Below are positions 11,406-22,774 of a stretch of 64,000 nucleotides of DNA, one piece after another (positions within the stretch are counted from its first letter, which is position 1; each line of letters begins with the position of its first letter). The notes beneath the pieces are model-generated. The model was not told where the DNA came from, did not search any database, and saw only the letters and a program-made list of their open reading frames with translations. The position numbers and the translations under genes are program-made. Source of the stretch: Adineta ricciae (lineage: Eukaryota; Rotifera; Eurotatoria; Adinetida; Adinetidae); contig CAJNOJ010000104.1 of the NCBI GenBank assembly GCA_905250025.1, positions 62,001 to 126,000 of the forward strand, in the 5' to 3' direction.

Positions 11406-14400
11406 CGTGCATTAAATAACTTCAAATGAATATTTTGAGCGACTAAGCTAGAGAATACATGAAAGAGACGCGTGAGTTGTAAATTCTGCGTTTGACGTCT
11501 CGTTATCTCAGAAGTAAAGCTTTGGATTGACATGAAAAAATCTCATTTTTGTATTTGTTTTTGATAGAAATAAATTATTTTCAAAAAAAAATTATTACAA
11601 ACTGTCATCAACATTATCCTGCTTTTCAGTATTTTGACAAACGGGAAAATCAACTCGAGATATAGGTGAAAAAATGACGTAAAGGGTTATTTTGATCAGT
11701 AGGAGGCACAGATGATTTTTCATGTTTCTCTGACACTGTCATATAAATTCCAAAGGTTGCTAGTACTGAACTGTATATCTTTATTTTAATGATCATCTGT
11801 TCTTGAACTCGTATATTCTCTCATTAATATCTCGTCAAATACACTACCCAAAACAATTTTCTGTTATTGAATTCGACACGAGTAACTTTCTTATAACACG
11901 ATGATTTCTATGACTGAGATGAAGAAGTCAACCATTTATGATGGATGCTCTACTAAATTGGCTAAAAATAAACATCAAATGTGTCTACTTTACTCAGATT
12001 CATCTGTTTAATTATTCAAGTGAAAATGTGTAGCCAAAAAACAGTTTTTGGTATTCCTCTGATGCGCCTAAATGGAGTATTTTAAAACTAGATGATATGC
12101 TATAAATGTGCTCGTGAGAATCATCATATTCTCTGTTAATTGAACTTAATTAACCCAATTTATCTCGGAGCAATGTCTAGTCATTTAAATTCTGAATTAA
12201 ATTCATTCATTAAAACTAAAGATGTTACTAAAGCAGGGGGAGCGGAACCTCATAGATCCTAGGATCTAGCAGGATCCGTAAGAATTTACAGTAGGAATTA
12301 TTGTGCCGTACCATAGTCATATAGTAGATGAGTAAATTGTCTATGAAAACAGAGCCATCCAAGAAAAATCATCAAGAGAGACAGCAATGCTCATTGTTTT
12401 GTTATTTTTACAAGTCGTTTGTATTTTACATATCTTATTTCGTATCTGAAGGCTAACTTAAAGTTTCCTAGTGTCCTGAATGCAGACAGAAAAAAGTAAA
12501 ACTATTTGCTTACGTTCACTGGAACTACCGCTGTCTTCGGATTCTAATTCTCTCAACTGTAGAATCATATGAAAAAAAGCTAGCTGCTTTTTTACTCTGT
12601 TTATGAGTGTCTATGTTGGCGAAACAATAGCGTCATATATTCTGTAGAGTGATACTGCAGGATATGGCTTTCAAAGACATGACCTACTTCTCGCACTCAT
12701 GATCTGCAGAATATCTGACACAACTCTTCACGGTAGCTTCACTCAGATCCTCATACATACCGATCACCAAAACGCCTGAATTTGAGTTTTAACTTGAAAC
12801 TTTCAAATTGCGTAGATATATACTATGAGAACGCCTTTGGCTTCGCAGATTCTTCACCATTCTGTTATTAACAGGATTTCATGTCTGTCGCATAGTGGCA
12901 AGGGCAAAGAGACATAAAATGTTAGTTCATATGATTAGTCCACATTAAATGAAGAGATTATCGTATTTTGTGGCTATACACAGGCCTTCTGGAGACGAAC
13001 GATTGGCTAAAATATCAGTTCGAAATCTTTAAGCGTTTCTATTTAAAAAAAGACCGACATATATCGATATCGGCCCATCTTGACCGAGAAAAAGTGTACG
13101 AATACTAAAGAGATATGGAATACGTTAAGTAGTTTTCCTAGGAAAGATTCTAATTCTCATGAAAAAAATAGGAACTGAAAGGATTAAATCATAGATCACT
13201 ACCTGTATTTGGTATTACTCAATAGTAGATGTTATAAGGCAAATATGTGTATGTTGATCCAGGAGAACGCCAATGCACAGAAAATCTCCACTAATTCTGT
13301 AGATATTTGTAAACCTTGTAAAACTCTACAAGGATCAAAGAGGATTCGTAGTATCCTCAGGAAACGGGAACCACGAGGATCTGACGAACCTATGATGATG
13401 CTTCAGGATCCACTTTTTCCCGTTTGGACAAATTAACGGCGTCTCACGAGAATAATCACTCTTTCTATACAACAAACTGATTATATTCTCTATTTGTACC
13501 AAACACAACGTCAATTTTTTGTCAGGCCGATAAAAACGTCTGTGTTGATTTTCTCACTCAATCTTTTTCTGAAAGCAAGTTTATTTGCAAAAAGTCGATT
13601 CAGAGTTACATTCATGTACAAGAAATTATTCGATCTTTACATGAATGAGAAAAAGATCTCTGTAGTTCGTTTGTCAAGTGAACGTATGACCGCGAATTTG
13701 ACACAAAACTAAACTTCTCATGAAGTTCTGTATGTTTCATGTCAACAGCTGTTTGTATGACTTTATTGCCAAAATCAAGGGTAAGGATCAAAGGGAAGCG
13801 TTACATTTTTTCATAAACTCCTTAATCGAAATCAACGAAACACAAAGATCAAATATAAGAATAACAACAATAGTAATCAATATGTATCATGAAGTAAATC
13901 AAAAAATGATGTGAATAGAAAAAAGTTCATGCGTTTTTATGGTATTATTCGATTAGATTAATAGCAGAAAAGGTAGAGAAAGTTGTTTCAATCATTAATG
14001 CTGGTGTACTTGGCTCTCACGTTCTGTATCTTTTGTTAAAATTTAGTGTTCATTCAAAAGTTATAATCATCTCCGTTTATAATTCAGATGAGATCAAGTC
14101 TCAATTAGAAAAACTTTTTTTGGTGTGTATTATGGCAATTATCATTCATAGTGACGAAAGAACGGCGGAAGATTGAAATACTAATGATATAACACGAAAT
14201 GGTAGTATGGAACATATTTGTCATATGAGTAGAGCACGTATGAGTATAAAAGATGTCGAAATCATCAATATACATTTAATACGGAAGAATTTATTCAACT
14301 ATTGTCTCTGAAATATACAACCGTTCGTGAAGATTTTTTGTTTCAAAGTGTTCCCACTTTTTCTTAACTATGTTCTTGTGCCTATGCACATATGACAAGA

Positions 14401-15881
14401 AAAAATCGAGGTAAACTTCGTCCTGATCGTTTGTGCTGATACAATTCTTCTTAAGATCTAATAAGAATACTGAGAAAATGAAATTTTCAAGTACAGGAGA
14501 CAACAAATTCATTTTCATTTCTTATGAATTGATTAAACATTTCAAGAGCATTATGCGAAACGTTTTGATGTCAAAATTCAGCTTTGACCACATTTTAACG
14601 TAATAGAATCATTTTTAGAATGATATAGACTCAGATGAGGAAATATACGTACACAGATCTCAAAATGGATCTTGATATACATTGCTCTCTCTAGCTCAAA
14701 TAATTTATCCTTAGTCGAAATCCAAAACATGTATTGATTCTGTCTCGCAATGCTTGGATTTCTTTTCTGACAAGACGATTAGATGAAAGTTCATCGTGAA
14801 ATCGAATAAAACGTAATATAGTGGAAAATCAAAAGGTACAAAAGATACATTCATTCACAACGGAAACTTGATTTCGATTGGATCATACGAAATGTTCTTT
14901 TGTACACGACCATCAAATATACGGTTTGTACAAAATAACGTAGAAAAACCTATCGTCTAGTTGCTGAACAACCACTGGACATTTATTCGTTGAGTTACAA
15001 TTTCTTTGACGCTGTCCTTTCCCTCTATTTCAAAAAAGTCTTGACACACATATGCATATAGAATGACTAGGAAAGTCCAAACACTATCTCAACATCTGGA
15101 CACAGTCAAATGAGAGACGACAGTATAGAAAATACTATACGAACACGAAAAAGAAAAGGAAACAAACATGAATTATATATTCACCTCTAACATCTTTACA
15201 CGTTCGACTTGGCCGTCTGGAGTAGCGATCAAAAAGAAAAAAAACAAATGTAAATTCAATCTGGAATCTTCGTTCAGTCTAGAACAAGCGGAGAAGTATT
15301 CCTGTTTATCTCGAAAGAAAAGAAAATAAATTTGACTTTACATATACAAAGATGAATTAATTGTAGCCAGTAAACAAAATCGTGAACATACTCGTATGAC
15401 ATAGAGTGATGATTTTACTGTAGTCACTCTGGTATTTCTAGCCAGTACATATCACTGTCTGACGATGCGTGGAGGTGTTAGTCGCTTTCGTTGTCTTCTA
15501 CTCCTGCATATGCAGTCATAGTTCGATAGTGATTACATTTAGTGTAGGAATAAAAGTCACTCTGACCTTCTAAAGTAGTTATACTTCAATAAGATGAAAT
15601 GATTGTGTAAAATGTCCCTCTTACATTACGAATTGAACAGTTCTTCTATTTATGTAGTTTTCTAGCTTTGTCTATTTGTGAAAATGGCTGATTTCTCAAC
15701 CAATACACAGAAATTACGTTTGACTGAACGAGAATTTCGAAAAATGTCGACAAATGGAAATAACACAATCACATGGGACGAAAGCAGTATGTGTCACTCA
15801 TCATCATATCGAATTTATTTCGAGGTCGCCTGTTCTTTTAGTTACAATTATTCAACAAATATGTACATCACGTTCAAAAGA
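11406..15881. other. Gene-poor intergenic region
   Basis: About 4.5 kb. I see no gene I can support. GGATC-rich patches at about 12240-12290 and 13320-13410 resemble the inner sequence of the element at 15882-16187 but lack its CCCAGGTC ends, so they may be eroded relatives. A 35-residue coding-looking start at 15684 (MADFSTNTQKLRLTEREF), followed by a GT, has no identifiable continuation. Confidence 0.4.
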
Positions 15882-16187
15882 ACCCAGGTCAATAAATCCG
15901 ATGCTGGATCCCACCATCCGACAAAATCTCATCGGATTCCTGGAAACGGAATTGCATTGGAATCCGACTAGAAAAATTCCCTGGCTGTTGCAAATTTTAT
16001 GAAAGATCTTTTTGACTATGTTCTATGATGACCCTTAGGAAATCCATGTTTCGGATCCCACATGGGATCCGAGACCGTCGGAATCCAATGCGATTCCGCC
16101 ACCAGGATTTCATGGGATCCATCGAATTCCTGTAGGATCTGATAAAATCCTATATTGGATCCGAGTATGGGATTGTTCGACCTGGGT
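15882..16187. mobile_element. GGATCC-rich inverted-terminal element, family B, copy 1
   Basis: The element starts ACCCAGGTCAATAAATCCGA and ends GATTGTTCGACCTGGGT, so its ends are inverted repeats (ACCCAGGTC/GACCTGGGT). The interior is packed with GGATCC, CGGATTCC and related palindromic words. The copy at 17757-18130 is the same element in the opposite orientation: its ends and the internal ATCCATGTTTCGG and GGAATCCGACTAGAAAAATT stretches match after reverse complementing. No coding capacity; 306 bp. The left flank is AA and the right TT, so no clean target duplication is visible here. Confidence 0.8.
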
Positions 16188-16629
16188 TCTATCTACGTTT
16201 AAATTCAATGAAGTAATACGACGGCCGTTGCAATAACAATGAAGTCTTCTTTTCGAAATTAATTAGCTCGCAAAGTAATATAAGATAGTACTAAGCACAT
16301 TGCTGACTGCAAATGAATTTCCCTTTGAATTTGTGATGGACTTTCGACGTTGAGAAGATAAAGAGATATTTTCTTCCTGAAACATCGATTAATCAAGTAC
16401 AATAGATGTCGAACACATGTTAGGACTGATCAAAGAGAAGTTGACTGGCTACTTTCTTTCTTCATTTGTTTTTCTTACCTTTGACCTCGATTGTTGCTCA
16501 ACATTAAACGCATAGAGAAAAAAATAATAAAGGCATATCATACTTTTCTCGTCTGCTATTGATATATCAGTCGACGATGACGTACCTCCATATTTACTGA
16601 ACATTTCCTTCTCATTCTATCTATTTGAC
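16188..16629. other. Spacer upstream of the 54-aa gene
   Basis: AT-rich DNA between the family B element and the small gene; presumably holds its promoter. No clear TATA box at a convincing distance. Confidence 0.4.
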
Positions 16630-17066
16630 ATGACCAGTATGGCCGAGAAAATCAATGTAAGAACATGTGTTTAGTTAAACTTGGTCGACGTAAATATGAG
16701 ATTTCAATTCGGAGAAAAAAACGAGAATTATCGAGTTATAAGCCGATGTCGACTCAGTCTCCCCCAGTTGTTTTTTTATTTGATCTTGATGACAATTTGA
16801 ACGACGTATTGAAGCAAACGCGCCATCTAAGAAAGTAGTCCAGAGCTAGAGCTAGTCGATTAAAACATCTTTCGAAGAATTTTGAATCGAACATGTTGAA
16901 AACGATTTCATCTTGTTTTTCTTTCTAGGATGAGTCAAATACGAAAGATCGTTTGGCGGAATTTGCTAAGGAAGTTATAACATTAGGCGAGCAGAATGTC
17001 ACCATCAGTCCACAGATGTTGAAGGAGCTGAGCGAAAAATATCATATTTCACCACCGTCTACATGA
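16630..17066 (+). CDS. Small two-exon protein of unknown function (54 aa)
   Basis: Exon 1 is 16630-16656 (MTSMAEKIN) and exon 2 is 16929-17066 (DESNTKDRLAEFAKEV...), joined by a 272-nt intron with GTAAGA donor and CTTTCTAG acceptor, phase 0. The protein is hydrophilic and probably helical, with no signal peptide, membrane segment or cysteines. It ends KYHISPPST. An AATAAA lies 80 nt after the stop. I do not recognise the family. The neat splice sites, coding-like composition and poly(A) signal argue that it is a real gene. It lies between two inverted copies of a GGATCC-rich element. Confidence 0.6.
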
Positions 17067-17145
17067 AAACATTGTTTTTCTTTGTTGTTGTTGGATTTAA
17101 AATGAAGATAATCGTTTGTTGTCTTAATTTCATTGAAGAAAAACA

Positions 17146-17151
17146 AATAAA
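17146..17151 (+). terminator. Poly(A) signal AATAAA of the 54-aa gene
   Basis: AATAAA 80 nt downstream of the TGA of the small gene, in an A-rich context. Confidence 0.5.
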
Positions 17152-17756
17152 ATACAGAAATTTTCTATCGATATGGAAGATCAGAGACTAAGAATAGATT
17201 GAACGTGAAATATCGTCAGAGAAGTTATTTCAAGCGCTTTTCGTGTTACCCATGAAAAGCATTGTTTCTGCGAAATCAAGATTCTAGTGAATATGGTTTG
17301 AGATGACAGATGTGCAGATGTAGGAAGGATTTTATCACATCCACACAAAATTAGATCATCTATAGAGGATTGGTTATAAGCATTGATAAAGTAATCCAGA
17401 GATTTTTGTTGATTTATGGATGTTTCATTTGAATCAAAGACAGATATTCATTGTGAATTGTTTGATTCAGTCGAAGAACTTGAGCTGAAGAAAATTTATC
17501 GTGATGAGTTGGGATTTGTCAAGACTCATAGAAAGATTTAGGATATCTTAGCACAAGGTTTAAGTATTTTCTGCAAGGATTCGCTCTGGCGTGCGGTCCA
17601 AGTAGAACTCAACGTGCTCTATTCAAACTAAACTATTTTTTCGGAGTCAGCGCTGTTTCAGAGAAAAATGCAAATTACTGTAAGAAACCAAAAATATTTC
17701 AATGAAAGAGATGAAATTATGACTCAATGCAATGATATTTGCTTTCTTGGTTTATA

Positions 17757-18130
17757 CCCAGGTCGAACAATCCCATACTCGGATCCCACCGGATCCCATC
17801 GGATTCAATACTGAATTTTACCGGATCCTACAGGAATTCGACGGATCCGATGCAATCCTGGTGACGGAATCGCATTGGATTCCGACGGTCTCGGATCCGA
17901 TCGGGTCCCACGTCGGATCTCGTCGGAACCGAAACATGGATTTCCTGGATTTTCTAAGGGTCATCATAGAATATAGCTAGAAAGATCGCTCATAAAATTT
18001 GCAACAACCGACGGGATTTTTCTAGTCGGATTCCAATGCGATTCCGTTTCCAGGAATCCGATCGGATTTTGTCGGATGGTAGGATCCGGTAAGATCCGAT
18101 CGGATCCAGCATCGGATTTGTTGACCTGGG
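17757..18130. mobile_element. GGATCC-rich inverted-terminal element, family B, copy 2 (inverted relative to copy 1)
   Basis: The element starts CCCAGGTCGAACAATCCCAT and ends GGATTTGTTGACCTGGG. It is flanked on both sides by TA (17755-17756 and 18131-18132), the target duplication typical of Tc1/mariner-type insertion. The interior is again dense in GGATCC and CGGATCC words. The orientation is opposite to the copy at 15882-16187, and this copy is about 70 bp longer. No open frame, so it would need a transposase supplied elsewhere. Confidence 0.82.
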
Positions 18131-18196
18131 TAGTTTTGATTCTGTACTTGCCACTCCTTATGTCGCGATATGTCCTTATATGAACAGAATCTAACC

Positions 18197-18252
18197 GAAA
18201 GATATTTTTCTCTCGCGAAAGATCGAAAGATATTTTTCTCTCGCGAAAGATC
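18197..18252. repeat. Two tandem 28-bp repeats
   Basis: The 28-bp unit beginning GAAAGATATTTTTCTCTCGC occurs twice without a gap, followed by a partial third (GAAAG). Each unit contains the inverted words TCTCGCGA, so it could fold into a small hairpin. No function known. Confidence 0.85.
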
Positions 18253-18400
18253 GAAAGAAAAAAAATCCCACTTGATTTCAGTTGCGATTTGAGTTCTCTA
18301 AAGCAGAAAATTTTATATTTAGGAACAAGACCAAGTCACTTGTACTGTGTCGAAATTGAATCAAGTGGGTGATGGTGTGGGTGGAGGAAGAGAAGAATGA

Positions 18401-18579
18401 CACCTCCATCCGGGTCCTGATTTACCAGCAGCTATTTATGAACAATTAGCCAGTGCTTATTATGATTATGAGATTTCGCTAAACGTTGACTGACACGTCT
18501 ATATGCTAAGAAATTTGTTAAACATTTGAGTAAATGAACAGCATATGAAGAATAACAATGGAAAGCATTACAGGAGTAA
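18401..18579 (+). pseudogene. Decayed coding remnant of unknown gene
   Basis: Reading from 18401 gives HLHPGPDLPAAIYEQLASAY, then YDYEISLNVD, and then a stop. After a frame shift, from 18493, the sequence reads TRLYAKKFVKHLSK with an in-frame TGA at 18535 and a TAA further on, ending KALQE. The residue pattern looks like former protein-coding sequence rather than random AT-rich DNA, but it is broken by stops and a frame change. I do not recognise the family. Low certainty. Confidence 0.35.
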
Positions 18580-18731
18580 TAAAATTGACTCTTTTTTGTC
18601 AAAACTTAACGTTTAATTGGAATGAGAAACGTCACATGGCGGATCATGACGATGCATAATTTGTTTTGCACACGATGCAATTTTTTGCTCTCGTATACTA
18701 AAGGTACACAAGGAACGTCAATCATAGAAGG

Positions 18732-18739
18732 TATATAAA
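18732..18739 (+). promoter_or_regulatory. TATA box of the oxidoreductase gene
   Basis: TATATAAA in the context GGTATATAAAGG, 83-90 nt upstream of the ATG at 18822; a good core-promoter match with room for a short 5' UTR. Confidence 0.6.
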
Positions 18740-18821
18740 GGACACATTTTTCAGTAATAAACATTCAACTTTGTATACGTGTAAGCACACATTGCTTCTA
18801 TCGTCGGTCTCAATTGAAAAA

Positions 18822-19874
18822 ATGTCTAATCAAGAATACAGATTAGCCGATACTGCGGGATTTGATTCACTTAAATTACACAAATCATCGATTCCTCAGC
18901 CAAATCCAGGTGAAATTCAAATCAAATTTCGTGCTTGTTCTCTTAACTATCGAGATCTAATCATTAGTAAAGGATTATATCCATTACCAATGGAAACAAA
19001 TGTTGTACCAACATCTGATGGAGCTGGTGAGATTACAGCTGTAGGTGCAGGTGTTACACATTTGAAAATTGGTGATCGTGTTTCACCTCATTCTCCTCAA
19101 GGTTATATTGGAGGACAAATCTCAGAAGAAGCATTTTCATTCGCTCTTGGAGGCGCACTTGATGGTTGTCTTCGTCAATATGGAAATTTTCAAGCTCTAA
19201 GTTGTGTGAAAATTCCAACTTCACTTTCATACGAAGAAGCAGCAACGTTACCTTGTGCTGCTCTAACAGCGTGAAATGCTTTGTATGGAGTGGCCGATAG
19301 AGCATTAAAACCTGGTCAAACTGTTCTTGTCCAAGGTACTGGCGGTGTAAGCCTTTTTGGTGCTCAATTTGCATTGGCAGCTGGAGCAAAAGTCATCTTA
19401 ACTTCATCATCCAATAAGAAAATTGACGCTATTAAAACACATCTCGGAGAAAAGAATGTCATGACAATTAATTATTCGGAAGTTTCTGAATGGGGTAAGC
19501 GAGCAAAAGAACTAACGGATGGAAGAGGTGTTGATCATATTCTCGAAGTTGGTGGAGCAAATACGTTAAAACAATCAATTGAAGCAATTGCAATGAATGG
19601 TTCCATTCATGTTATTGGATTTCTTGGTCAGGGGAATGGATCTGATATGACTGTATCCGAATTGATTATGAATGTACTAACAAAAAATGCTTTTATTCGC
19701 GGAGTTCTCATTGGTAGTGTTGAACAATTCAAGGCAATGAATGCTGCTATTGAAGCAAATGATATTAAACCAATTATTGATAAAATTTTTGAATTTGAAG
19801 ATGTTAAAAGTGCTTATGAATATCAATGGTCACAACAACATGTTGGAAAAGTTGTCATTCAAATACCACAATAA
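18822..19874 (+). pseudogene. Quinone oxidoreductase / zinc-type alcohol dehydrogenase-like (MDR), one in-frame TGA
   Basis: A single 351-codon frame without introns runs from ATG 18822 to TAA 19874, broken only by TGA at 19272-19274 (codon 151). The N-terminal half has the GroES-like fold signatures PGEIQIKFRACSLNYRDLII, TSDGAGEITAVGAGV and GDRVS. The C-terminal half has the nucleotide-binding VLVQGTGGVSLFGAQFA, DHILEVGG and HVIGFLG. The family reduces quinones or related carbonyls with NADPH. The TGA falls in CAALTA-x-NALYG, where family members have Trp (TGG), so a single G-to-A change explains it. The catalytic zinc ligands of true alcohol dehydrogenases are not evident. It has a TATA box and lacks introns, unlike its neighbours; horizontal or retro-copied origin is possible. 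It may be a recent pseudogene, a null allele or a sequencing error. Confidence 0.85.
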
Positions 19875-21715
19875 AGAAAACAATGAACTAATATAACCAC
19901 CGTAGTAATCTTCTTATTTGAATATGTAAAATCTTTGTAAGATGTAGATTTTATTCAAACAAAATAATATGGAACAATATAAATGACAATTATATGTATA
20001 TTTCCTTATTGGCAACGGCTAAGAAGACCGATAAAATATAGAATGATAGTTCTTCATCAAGTATAATCTATATTGTCTATTTATTTTTTTATTAAATATC
20101 ATTCTAATTAATCTTATATTAAAATTATTATCAAAATTATCTTCATATGAGGGTGAGGGTGGGTAAAATTGTTTTAATAATCGGAATAGATAGAGCACAC
20201 TTTGTTCCATCTGGAACAAATATGATCAGAGTTGGAATACACTCGTGTGTGAATCCGTTCAAGAAAAAGTCGAATCCGTGTCCAAGATGTCTTGCATTGC
20301 TTGCACATGTCTAGACGACTGAAGATCGCTGATATTGAATAATTCAACGAACATTGAAAAGATCCTTTCTTTGCTGTAATACACAGCTGGCTGACAACTA
20401 TATTCATAAACACATTCCGAAGTACATAGAGGCGGCGTCAGAGTTTTTATTCAGAGAGGACTCAGCCCCCCTCTCCCTCCCCACTTGGCGCCGCGACTAC
20501 AAGTACATGATTGAGAATAATACAAAGCGTTTCGATGAATTTCGACAGTTACAAAAATGTTCATTATTGGAAGAAAAAGAAGGGAAAGTGCTCATCATAT
20601 TTAAATTAAAGCAAGCAGAGCAAGACAGGGTAGAAAAGAAAGCAAACATACAATTAAAAGTTTGCGTATTGTGAACATGGGAAAGTATACGTCTTTAGTG
20701 TTTTATTTACCATCACAGTCGTTAAAACTATAAAATTCAGGAAAATTGTCGTAAAATTATGATAATTGGTAATGTGTCAGTTCATCGAAAGATTTCCTAT
20801 TCGTTATTGTGTTGATAAATCAGAAGATTTTTTCGATATATCTGCTTTTTGTGGCAGAACCGTAATCAGTGTCTTCAGCTCATAATTCCTCTAATGACGA
20901 CGTAAGAAACAACGACGCAATAGATCAATTTTTCCAGTTTGACAACAAATTCTATCTTTACTTAAAATTCCCTTCTGCTTAATGAAAAAGTTTTAAATAA
21001 AAATACAATAATAGTTTGAATACCTGCTATTAATAAAATACTTTCCGAAGTCAATTAGAATGATGTCAACAAAACAGAATCATGTACTAACACTGACAGG
21101 AATAGAATCTTTATTGAAGGATGTCTCTGTAGGCGTTTAATTTCTATTAACAGTCGCCGTGAATGAATAAATACGCGACATTAGTCCCTTGTAATTTACA
21201 GAAGCCAAAATTTTACTAAATCTCACGTAATAGTTCGATTGGTGCAAGCCGTGTGAATGATAACATCTCCTTGATGGTCTTTCTAACGAGACTGTTTTGC
21301 TTAAATGTATCTTATTTCATGAGATTCTTCTATGTTCTTTAACAGGATGTAGATTTACTGGAGCGACTTCCAAGAAGACAACGACTTGCACGTCGATACC
21401 TTTTTTATCATGAGAAACAAAAAGGAAAAAAAAGGAAGCATTACAGTGAAAGTCTATTTTGGCATTTTCTAATTTCTGAGATATCTCATTAGTCAACGTG
21501 ATTACAAATTCTCAGATAAAAAAACACACGAGATTTGCTATTCTTTTTCTTTTGTATGGCTGATTATTCATTGATATTCGAATATCTGATAGTTATTTCA
21601 CATAGCTTGTTGAAATATTGTTCGTCCTTAGATTTTTCTTTTTAATTGGCAAAGAAAAAGACGGTTTCTTCTACGTTAATCTTCTAACGTGACATTTTCT
21701 CATCTTAGACAGTTG
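19875..21715. other. Intergenic, with short mobile element at 20420-20508
   Basis: A stretch of AT-rich DNA without a clear gene. An open stretch after TTTAACAG at about 21345 (DVDLLERLPRRQRLARRYLF) looks coding-like for some 55 codons but has no recognisable partner exons. The family A element copy 2 lies inside. Confidence 0.4.
20420..20508. mobile_element. Short mobile element, family A, copy 2, with target duplication
   Basis: The body starts GGCGGCGTCAGAGTTTTTAT and ends CTTGGCGCCGCGACTAC. It is flanked by AAGTACAT on both sides (20420-20427 and 20501-20508). Both ends align with the copy at 5712-5889; this one lacks most of the middle. GC-rich compared with its surroundings; no coding capacity. 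Confidence 0.6.
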
Positions 21716-22291
21716 ATGATAATGACGACATTTGAAGGAATTGCTTATATGAATTCTACGAAGAATGACTCGGTCACCAATCAAATCGATCTGCAATTTT
21801 CTGATTATCGTCGATTATTGTCATCGTTTGATGAAGACACACCAATCAGCAACGATTTCCAAGCTTTCACGAGTGTTTTAATATGCGCCTTCGGTATGTT
21901 TGCTGGTATTTTACAATGGAATATTATCCTTCAACGACACTTTCGAAATAGTTTGTTTCCTGAAAAGATTTTTATCCACCTCTTCTTCGATTCGTGTCAT
22001 CTAACGAATATAATCGCGACTCATACCATTATTCTCTTCGTTTATACAACACAAACGAATGATCTGCCTCCGTATTGTCCACTTTCAACATTCTTCTTTT
22101 CTTTGGCATCGTTTGGCTCGCTGATGTACCTGTCTTGGGGTGCTTTTTGGCGTCATATGAATGTGTATCACAAAGAATTCTATTGTCGATATGCACGCCA
22201 TCGAATTTCAGCACATCGGATTATTTTAATTGCATCAACAAGTTGGTTAATTGTAAATTTTCCAAAACTCAACTTTAATGACGAGTCTTAA
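21716..22291 (+). pseudogene. Truncated GPCR-like membrane protein
   Basis: 191 codons from ATG 21716. After a hydrophilic N-terminus come four hydrophobic segments: FTSVLICAFGMFAGILQWNI, IHLFFDSCHLTNIIATHTII, FFFSLASFGSLMYLSWGAFW and RIILIASTSWLIVNF. The frame then ends. The order resembles TM1-TM4 of a rhodopsin-like receptor, with a Cys before TM3, but nothing for TM5-7 is visible downstream. A possible donor (ATTGTAAAT at about 22250) has no matching exon in the next 450 bp. Either a truncated relic or a short membrane protein; no ligand or role can be given. Confidence 0.45.
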
Positions 22292-22774
22292 TGTAAAGTG
22301 CGTCTTTTTTGCCTTTTTTCGTCGAATAAAAGCCAATGAGTGACTTCATACACTTGTAGATTGTAATGAAATTTTAATGAATAGACCCAGATGAAGTGCA
22401 GCTCTTTCTCTTCGAATACATCCTCATGCACGAGATCTATTTGGAAAATGACTCAAATATTCATTCGAGTAATTCTTCTGTCCTTTGATGTGTAGGAAAT
22501 GTTACTTGCGCGACTGTTTCATTGACTGAAAAGAATTGCTGATTGGTCACTAAATTATCTGTCTATTATCTTGCATTTTTTTACATTGATTCGCTTATCG
22601 GAAGTTGTTATAGTCCATACTAGACGTAAGTGTCATATAGCGAAGTGCGTAATCGTTGTTTGTTTGTTTCTGTACTCGTGCAAGAGTAAGATACACAAAT
22701 AGTTATTGGACTTTATTAATCAATTCAACAAACACATTAGGCAAAGAAAAGAGAGAAATGAAGAAGAGTTTTTT
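22292..22774. other. Intergenic spacer
   Basis: AT-rich spacer between the truncated GPCR and the 3' end of the secreted mucin-like gene. No feature recognised. Confidence 0.5.

Noticed and set aside
12235..13410. GGATC-rich patches as further family B element copies
   Set aside because: They lack the CCCAGGTC ends and the conserved internal stretches, so I cannot set boundaries.
15684..15789. Coding-looking start MADFSTNTQKLRLTEREF with a GT donor
   Set aside because: No second exon fits and no family is recognised; an element is inserted about 90 nt downstream.
19272..19274. TGA as selenocysteine in the oxidoreductase
   Set aside because: Family members have Trp there and I saw no SECIS-like structure in the 3' region; a nonsense change is simpler.
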